13,268 nucleotides of DNA from Byssothecium circinans (lineage: Eukaryota > Ascomycota > Dothideomycetes > Pleosporales > Massarinaceae). Below the pieces are notes generated by a model. That model did no database searches. It was not told where the DNA came from and worked only from the letters and a program-made list of their open reading frames with translations. Both the position numbers and the translations under genes were made by a program. Numbering within the stretch: the first letter of the stretch is position 1; every line of letters begins with the position of its first letter. Of this stretch, positions 7,400 to 13,268 are shown piece after piece. The stretch is from positions 56,309 to 69,576 of the forward strand of contig ML977011.1 of assembly GCA_010015675.1 (NCBI GenBank), read 5' to 3'.

Positions 7400-8465
7400 T
7401 GTCACAAATACAGTGTATTTTATATACAAAACAGGACAGTCAATATGGCGTGTGGCCACCTCTTGCCTTCTGCACAGCTTGGCAGCGTTCATGTTCATGC
7501 AGTATTTTTGGATATCCTTGAGCTCAATTCTTGCCCATTCTTCGTGTATATACGCGATCAGCTCTTCCTTTGTCTTTGGAAATCTTCTTCCTACGCGATA
7601 TTTCAGTAGCCTCCAGACGTTCTCAATTGGGTTAAGATCAGGAGAGTTGGCTGGCCACCAAAGGAGGCGTATCGCTCTCTCACGAAAGCACGCTCTTGTC
7701 GCATTTGCCGTGTGGTAAGAGGCTCTATCCTGCATAAGGAGAGCGTTGCCAATGCCCACGCGGAAGATCTTGTGCTCTTGCACGAAGGCTTGTATCAAAG
7801 GAGCAACTCTTGCCGTGTAGGAAGCTGAGGTGAGATTACCCCAAGCCTTTATATCCTACACAAGGAGAGGGCCCTTTGATCCATCTCCTCCTATACAAGC
7901 CCACACGTGGACGACGGCAAAGTCCTTGAACTTTGGGACGCAGCAGTCTTAAAGGTACTTCTCCTCTGCTCTCCTTGTGACGTACACCTGCCTCCTGCCA
8001 CATTTAAACATCGCTTCATCACTCCAAATTACTCTCCTCCAAATATCCCACGTCCATTGTTCTGCCAGCTCTGTCCAAAAGAGACGATTGTTGATGTGCT
8101 TCTCTGTAAGCAAAGGCTTCTCTTCAATGATAGCCCTCCTTGTCAAAGGCTGCTGAGAGCGTACGTTGATCGAGATCCTTAAGGCCAAGCTCGTGGGCAA
8201 TCTCCTTGAAGGACTTGAGTCGTTGCTCATGAGAGGCAGTCGCGTGGGCGACGAGGCGCTGACGAAGAGGTGTATTTAAGGAGTAACTTGGCCTTGAGCA
8301 CAAGAGTAGACTGTACTTAACAATAAACTAAGCCTTTCAGCGATCTTTCGATAGCTCCAGCCAGCGTCGTGGCGTAGAGCGTGAACACGAGCGCGTTCTG
8401 CGTGCGAGAGTCGGCGTTGTGGAGTTGTGAGAGTTATTACTGCGTGCAGGATCATCCTTTGTCAT
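7400..8465 (-). pseudogene. Tc1/mariner DD34E transposase, frameshifted and with stops
   Basis: The start is probably ATG at 8463-8465 (MTKDDPARS). The N-terminal helix-turn-helix is recognisable only after a frame change (GWSYRKIAERLS near 8330-8350). The linker region (KSFKEIAHELGL, FDKEGYH) lies in yet another frame, which shifts near 8120-8130 into the catalytic frame. There the triad is present: VIWSDEAMFK, LMQDRASYHT and SPDLNPIENVW, with 34 residues between the last Asp and Glu. Stops occur at 7949-7951 (TAA) and 7856-7858 (TAG). The C-terminal frame has lost its stop and reads through the TIR into flanking DNA. The QDR in place of the common QDN suggests further drift. It is an inactive relic, older than the intact element by its damage. 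Confidence 0.85.
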
Positions 8466-8511
8466 TGCTGATTTATGAAATATATACAAATTACTATTGG
8501 AGTAAGGAATC

Positions 8512-8564
8512 TTCGATGCGCTTCTATGAGGTGGGGCGTTCAGTCCGTTCATGCTCCCCCCTTG
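8512..8564. repeat. Second Tc1/mariner element, right TIR
   Basis: 53-bp imperfect terminal repeat, the partner of 7345-7397, followed by the TA target duplication at 8565-8566. Confidence 0.9.
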
Positions 8565-8566
8565 TA

Positions 8567-9265
8567 TGCATCCGCTGCGAACCAGCCGCATCGTGGTTTC
8601 CGACACCCTGGTGTTGCGTAATGCTGGATGTTGCTTCGCATGCTTGTCAGGTACAATAGTGCATTCGACAACTAGGTAGGCAAAGTCCCTGTGGTGATCA
8701 CCCCGATCAGATAAGTGGAAATAACGCGACGTCTCATGTAATCATCCCGAACCCCGAGACTCTCCGGCCGCAATCACCAATCCAGCCGACGCATTCTCGA
8801 GAATCAACCCGACAGGCCCCATGGCTACATTTCGATCACGGAAAGTCAACCAGAACTGAGGCTGAGACGAAACTACGAATGCGTTGGTACTTGCTGACTC
8901 ATCACAGCCAAACCACCAGGCATCCCCGCTACTCGACAACACGGAAATTTGAAACGACATGTACTTGTTCAGATTGTTGCACACAGTTCTCATGATGCAA
9001 CTCTACAACACTAAAGATACATGGTAACTGGAAGTGTCGTGATCGGGTTATGCCCAACTTTCATGCGCAGGCCCGCAGGGTTCGCCAACACGACCGCAGA
9101 GAATAAATGGCACCAATTGGGAGCCGGCAATATTCCAATGTAAATTTCTACCACCTATTTACAGAGTTTCGACCGAGCCGCCAACGTGCCGTTTATTGAA
9201 AAGGCTTCCTGGAGCCGCACACATCATCCCGAAGCATTCATCTCAGCCTACATGCCGGTGTCGCA
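8567..9265. other. Unassigned segment downstream of the P450; contains an 83-codon minus-strand frame
   Basis: No homology is recognised. A minus-strand frame from ATG at 8993 to TGA at 8742-8744 encodes 83 residues with an alternating hydrophobic pattern (ISVLSSSGDAWWFGCDES, GPVGLILENASAGLVIAAG). The same frame stays open after the TGA to the Tc1 insertion at 8566. This may be a remnant gene or chance. The part nearest 9265 presumably holds the P450 3' UTR. Confidence 0.25.
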
Positions 9266-11057
9266 CTATGCCTTTTCCCTCGGCTCAAACTTGCAGTGCG
9301 TACCCTGAGGTAACTTGGGCGCAAGGTGGTCCAACGCGTGTGTCGGGTGTTTGAACTCAGTGTTAGTGTTTCCACTCTCATCGCATCCTTGCCACTTGTA
9401 GAATGCTAGTGCATACGCCATGATAATGTTTTGCTGCAGCTTGGCCCACCGCATACCGATACAAGGGTGTCGACCCGCGCCCCAGCCCATGACTATGTTC
9501 GAAAGGCATTAGCATTCGCTTTTATGTTAAGATAAAAGAAGATTCGTTCGCCGACATCAATAACCGCGGGCGGCGGCAGTGGGGAAGCAAGGTGGGACAC
9601 TCACATCCATAAACTTCTGCTTCAAATTCCTTTCGGCCTTCTCGCCAGCGCTCGGGATCCCACTTCATAGGCTCCGGGTAAAGCCTTTCATTGTAATGAG
9701 CATCTATGGTGTTGTAGCAGGCGAAGCTACCGGAAGGAATAACCTCGTTGGTCCCGGGAATGGGGATGGCGTCAGGAGTGTCATTGTAGCGACCCATGGG
9801 AAAAGCAACCCACATGCGAATGGCTTCCTGGTAGCAGAGATCAAGCGATGCGGACATCCTTTCCCAGCCCTCTAGGGGGAGTGAATCGAGTTGGTCGACC
9901 AGAGACAAATTCTTGGCCTTGTCCGGGCAATTGGCCGCGGCCGAAGCTTTAATCTCAGTGAAGATCTTCTCCTGCCACTCCGGGTGGTGGGCGACGATGT
10001 TCAACATGGAGCCGGAGATGACGGACGTGTTTGCGCCGGTAATGAAGAGCATACTAATCAGAAAAGTGGTAATGTAGTCCTTGCTGTCGCCCTTGTCGAT
10101 CAAGTATTGCAAGGCGTCGTCGACGCGAGGAGCGCCCGGAGCCATCCGTTTATTCACGATAGGCTTGACGATGCTGGATAAGCCCCAACGGCCATAGCGG
10201 CGTTTCCAATAAGCCAGACTGAAGTAAGATAACCATGGGAAAGCAAGCAGATGGAGACTGTTGGTAAATTGAAGAATCGGGATGTAGGTCAAAAGTGCTT
10301 TTAGTGTTTTAGGGTCATCCGCAATTTCATTGGCTCCTACGATGCGGCTGCCCTGGGCCGTTACGATGCCGAAGCAGGCCTTTGCGGGACTTATGATGTT
10401 GGATGGACCGTTTGCCATGGCCTCAAAAGCCTGGCGAGCGTCTCTTGTTACGCGAGGAAGTCGCTTAGCGAGCAGCTCTGATCTTTGCAAGTCGACAAGA
10501 CGTCGTTGGGCGTAGGTCCTTCCACTGGGGCCGGTACCTTTCCAGATATCATGGATGACTGTTGACCGCCCATTGATAAAATCCGGCCCATGGCCGATAA
10601 GCGTAATTCCTTTGATCTGGTGGAGTCTGCGGTCCTCCAAATACAGCTTCCGAGCGGCTTCGCCGGACACACCGACGACGTGATTTTTCCCGAGCCAGAA
10701 GCTGAAATTACCCGTTTTTGACCTGGCCATTGAGCTCCTCCAGAAATCCCTGGATTTTTTGGTCAGTTCTCGTGTGCCATTGGGGAAGCGGACAGAGTCG
10801 GCAGGACTGGCCTACATCTTCTTGAAAAAGAAGTTCCATGAGCCAATAAAAGGCACAGTGTCTGATGTGAACGCTGGCGCTCTCTTATCGACCTTGGGTG
10901 TGTAAGACATGTACGCAAGTAAGCTGATAAAAGCAGTCATCAAGGTGGTCATCATGGCTGTTAGTGGCTCTATGCCATCTGGACCAAGATGCACCCATGA
11001 CGCCCTTTCTGGCGAAGTGGAATTGAAAATGAAGGCCATGTCTGGAGAAGAGCTCAT
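9266..11057 (-). CDS. Cytochrome P450 monooxygenase, three exons, apparently intact
   Basis: Exons are 10816-11057, 9605-10749 and 9266-9492. Intron 1 is 10750-10815 (weak donor GTAGGC, branch ACTGAC, acceptor CCAG) and intron 2 is 9493-9604 (donor GTGAGT, acceptor ATAG). The spliced frame is 537 residues, a normal fungal P450 length. An N-terminal membrane anchor (about residues 27-47, LTAMMTTLMTAFISLLAYM) followed by a Lys/Pro hinge points to the endoplasmic reticulum. The I-helix reads FITGANTSV (about 316-324), the K-helix ExxR is EAIR (about 389-392), the meander is DPERW (about 445-449), and the heme loop is FMGWGAGRHPCIG with the ligand Cys near 473. The splice at 9604/9493 restores that heme-loop Phe, which supports the model. 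ATG 11057 is preferred; an in-frame ATG at 11147 would add 30 residues without an anchor. It is divergent from the PKS, so a tailoring oxidase, perhaps phenol-coupling, is likely. Confidence 0.9.
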
Positions 11058-11148
11058 TTTCCGTCTTAGTGTAGAAACCCTATGAGCACGATGGGCATCG
11101 AGTTCATATTTGTCGAAGGATACACGGTAAAAGACGAGAGACTCCATG

Positions 11149-11160
11149 CCGATCGATCGG
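11149..11160. promoter_or_regulatory. Perfect 12-bp palindrome CCGATCGATCGG
   Basis: A fully self-complementary CCG-N6-CGG site 92-103 bp upstream of the preferred P450 start. It is a candidate binding site for a Zn2Cys6 dimer. It overlaps the 5' leader or the start of the longer P450 frame. Confidence 0.4.
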
Positions 11161-11306
11161 GTAGTTTCCCACCTGCCACCTGACCACGCACGAACTATCC
11201 GATGAGTCGGTTCGCATCTATCCCAGATAGCGCTGATTGAGGCGAATATCGGACTCGGCCCATTCTACTGCGAATATATGCGCAAAGGTCCGATGCCATC
11301 TTAGCA

Positions 11307-11323
11307 GGGACCGGGTCGGTCCC
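11307..11323. promoter_or_regulatory. 17-bp inverted repeat with CCG-N3-CGG core
   Basis: Arms GGGACC (11307-11312) and GGTCCC (11318-11323) are exact reverse complements around GGGTC. The core reads ACCG-GGT-CGGT. It lies about midway between the two start codons, where a site could serve both genes. Confidence 0.5.
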
Positions 11324-11582
11324 GAAAGATGGGAAACTGGGCCACCTGCCACATGGCATAGGTGCCTTACAAGACCCGGTCATCGGAATTTAGCGCAGCT
11401 TGGCGATTGGGCGAAGCTTTTACATAGCCATCTTCTCGGGACTACCACTAGATTCAACTTGTACAATACGTTGGCTCACACTCCCCTCTTCGTGCCCTGG
11501 ATGTACCACACTAGACTACATTGCTAGTACAGCCCTACGAGATCTACTCCACTTGCTTAGCGATCTCAGATTTCAACAATCA

Positions 11583-12953
11583 ATCATGACCATGTCTAGG
11601 TCAAATCGAATCTACGTCTTCGGCGATCAGACATTTGATTACGAGCAATCGTTGGCTCAGCTCCTTCGTTCTGACAATGTCATTTTGAACTCGTTTTTCC
11701 AGAAATGCTCTTCTGCCCTTCAGACAGAGCTTGGTCGCTTACCGTTGCACGCCCGCGATACGACTCCCAAGTTCTCCAGTGTTGCTGATCTGTTGACGAG
11801 GAAGCGGGATGGCTGTATCAGCGCAGCATTGGAGCAGGCACTCTGCTTGATCCACACCTTTGCAGCTTTCATATGGTACTGATCATTTCCAGACATGATA
11901 TTCGATCTACACTAATTATCAGTAGGCAACATTCTGAAGGGGGATTTGCCTTTCCTACTAGCCAAGATAGCAAGCTTGTAGGTTTCTGCACCGGAGCTTT
12001 TGCAGCCGCAGCAATCAGCTCTTCGCAGGACCTGGTCCAGTTAATCCCAGCTGCTGTGCATGCCACGGTGGTTGCCTTGCACACCGGCTTGAGATCCGAA
12101 CAAGAAAATCTAACAGTTGATGGCAGCAGCTCATCTCGATGCTCTATGGTGGTGCTTGGTGCGTCGGAAAATGAGATCGCTTCCTTACTGGAACGTTTCA
12201 ACTCGCGGAATGTTAGTTCTCCCGAAATGCCTAAAAGAGCAAATCACCTATTCAAAAAGGGTCCAACCAACTAACGTTGTCTATAGTCAATGCCATCATC
12301 TTCCAAGGCGTATATCAGCGCGGTGTTGCCAGCTGGTTTGACGATCAGTGGACCTCCTCATGTTTTGACCGAATTGAAGCGGGAAGATGCCGTTTCCAAA
12401 CTCGAAACGGTCACACTCCCAATCCGCAGTCCGTACCACGCTCCACATTTGTTCTCTGAGGAGGACATCAATACCGTCGTCCAGAAGGCCCACTCTTGGG
12501 CGCCCATTACGTCCAAACCATTTATCCCGCTGCTTTCTTGCGGCACCGGCAATTTTACCTGGGCGGAGACATCGCAGGCCATGCTGGAATGCGCTATCCG
12601 CGACGTGCTGAGCCGCCCAATGGTCATGGACAAGGCTATCAACAGCCTCAGCGTAACCTTGAAAGCAGGACCGCCCAAGGATGTACAGCTTGTACCCATT
12701 GGTACTGATACTGGAGAAACGGTGCGGCGTCGACTCAAATCAGCGCTTGTAGGTCATATGCCCATTGACATTGACTTGGCTTCGCAAGCAATGGCCATCC
12801 CCGCGGGGAATCCAACGGGTCGGTCAAAGATTGCTGTTATCGGCATGTCCGGACGATTTCCAGGAGCATCCAGTACAGACGCACTATGGGAAGTACTGGA
12901 GAATAAGATGGATATGTGTCGTGAAGTGCCAGAGTTAAGATGGAACGCTAAGA
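11583..12953 (+). CDS. Non-reducing polyketide synthase, N-terminus (SAT + start of KS), cut by a hAT insertion
   Basis: Exons are 11583-11875, 11926-12211 and 12287-12953. Intron 1 is 11876-11925 (GTACTG donor; the acceptor could be 3 bp earlier) and intron 2 is 12212-12286 (GTTAGT, branch CTAAC, ATAG). About 415 residues are encoded. Residues 1 to about 350 are a starter-unit ACP transacylase (SAT): RIYVFGDQTFDYEQSL near the start, PKFSSVADLL, then GFCTG with the catalytic Cys near 119, TISGPP, and SPYHAPH with the catalytic His near 244. The β-ketoacyl synthase begins at about 374 (KIAVIGMSGRFPGA) and its homology ends after RWNAK at 12952. A complete NR-PKS is around 1800-2200 residues. 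The frame continues only to a stop at 13007-13009 through non-KS sequence. The break coincides with a hAT terminus, so the gene is interrupted, though its rest may lie beyond the window. Confidence 0.85.
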
Positions 12954-13268
12954 CAGTGATAGGCAAAGAAGGAAAGGATTCCCTCCGAGATCCGTCCGGA
13001 GGCTCCTAGGATTTGCCCCATGCTACTATTTGAAACTTACTAACTAATTGTATAGTAGCTTCAAACGCTGAAATGAGCTTATCCTTACGTGATATATCAA
13101 TTTCTGCGGAGCTAGTTACGTAGTAACAATATTGTACGCACAACAAATCAACGTGTATTAGTTGATATCGCCGTCGCTACCAATTGAACCATCCCATTGC
13201 TCCTGAAACAGTATACGCTCGTCGTCGTCGCTACTATTGCCGTCACCGTCAACTCTCCCGTGAAGGCA
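12954..13268 (-). mobile_element. hAT-like element, terminal part, inserted in the PKS KS domain
   Basis: KS homology stops at 12953, and the next bases are CAGTGATAGGCAAAG, a hAT-type terminus. The 8 bp before it (12946-12953, CGCTAAGA) would be the target duplication. Subterminal stems are present: CCTCCG/CGGAGG at 12982-12987 and 12997-13002, and GCTACTAT/ATAGTAGC at 13022-13029 and 13052-13059. A minus-strand frame ending at 13158 has an acidic tail resembling that of the hAT transposase at 921. The other terminus is outside the window. Confidence 0.55.
13158..13268 (-). CDS. Possible C-terminal end of a hAT transposase (partial)
   Basis: A frame entering from the window edge runs 36 codons to TAA at 13158-13160. 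The residues are strongly acidic and end with GNSSDDDERILFQEQW followed by a Gly/Ser/Asp tail. The other hAT transposase in this window also ends in an acidic stretch followed by an aromatic-rich motif (SDDEDGVFFESWEG) and a short polar tail. The stop is about 200 bp from the proposed terminus at 12954, compatible with a 3' UTR and TIR. Too little is visible to identify the family domain, so this is inference from position and composition. It could be intact or decayed. Confidence 0.35.
   Translation of the reverse strand, partial: CLHGRVDGDGNSSDDDERILFQEQWDGSIGSDGDIN

Larger units (their letters stand above)
7345..8564 (-). mobile_element. Degenerate Tc1/mariner element with 53-bp imperfect TIRs
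   Basis: A 1220-bp element flanked by TA at 7343-7344 and 8565-8566. The outer 27 bp of each end are exact reverse complements (7345-7371 and 8538-8564, beginning CAAGGGGGGAGCATGAACGG). Thirteen more bases match at the same offset (7385-7397 and 8512-8524, GAAGCGCATCGAA). The middle 13 bases have diverged. It carries a broken minus-strand DD34E transposase. It differs in sequence and TIRs from the element at 1818-5286, so it is a separate family. Confidence 0.9.
11058..11582. promoter_or_regulatory. Shared divergent upstream region of P450 and NR-PKS
   Basis: These 525 bp separate the P450 start codon (minus strand) from the PKS start codon (plus strand) and must hold both promoters. Three CGG-type inverted sites of the kind bound by Zn(II)2Cys6 cluster regulators are visible: CCGATCGATCGG at 11149-11160, GGGACC-N5-GGTCCC at 11307-11323 (containing CCG-N3-CGG), and CCG-N5-CGG at 11376-11386. 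The 11-mer CCACCTGCCAC is repeated directly at 11169-11179 and 11342-11352. Function is inferred from site type and position only. Confidence 0.5.

Noticed and set aside
9579..10515. Plus-strand open frames within the P450
   Set aside because: Antisense to a well-supported P450 with all diagnostic motifs.
12954..13009. PKS coding sequence continuing to the stop at 13007
   Set aside because: The translation after RWNAK no longer resembles KS and begins at a hAT-type terminus.
13214..13255. CGTCGT-type short tandem repeat as a microsatellite
   Set aside because: Only a few imperfect units, explained by Asp/Ser codons of the proposed hAT C-terminus.

Overview
The window reads as genomic DNA of a filamentous ascomycete (Pezizomycotina; Eurotiales-like is a guess). 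Introns are short (about 50-112 bp) with GT..AG borders and CTRAC/CTAAY-like branch motifs. The host genes are typical of fungal secondary metabolism: a non-reducing polyketide synthase (NR-PKS) with a SAT domain, a microsomal cytochrome P450 and an O-methyltransferase-fold protein. The mobile elements are hAT, Tc1/mariner and pogo/Fot1 types. There is no sign of bacterial operons, tRNA, rRNA or CRISPR.

Layout: 1-993 is the 3' part of a degenerate hAT element. 994-1274 has no gene but is dense in palindromes. 1275-1796 is the C-terminal half of an aldo-keto reductase. 1818-5286 is a Tc1/mariner element with an intact transposase (4037-5152); its left terminal inverted repeat is split by a complete pogo/Fot1-like element (1823-3956) whose own transposase carries six in-frame stops. 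5314-6594, minus strand, is a three-exon O-methyltransferase-like gene, possibly with a nonsense-damaged N-terminus reaching to about 6756. 7345-8564 is a decayed second Tc1/mariner element. 9266-11057, minus strand, is an apparently intact three-exon P450. 11583-12953, plus strand, is the start of an NR-PKS (SAT domain plus the first ~40 residues of KS). It stops where a second hAT element begins at 12954 and runs off the window.

Interpretation: the host genes look like the remains of an aromatic polyketide cluster. The NR-PKS and P450 are divergently transcribed from a ~525 bp shared upstream region containing CGG-type inverted repeats. The OMT-like protein and the reductase fragment are plausible tailoring genes. 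NR-PKS plus OMT plus P450 is the gene set of kotanin/desertorin- or aurasperone-type pathways, where the P450 couples phenols, but that link is inference. At least five mobile elements have entered the locus, and one interrupts the PKS itself, so as assembled the cluster should be silent. The most informative structure is the nesting at 1816-5288. The younger pogo insertion is the mutated one and the older Tc1 host is intact, which suggests that a dead pogo copy was moved in trans.
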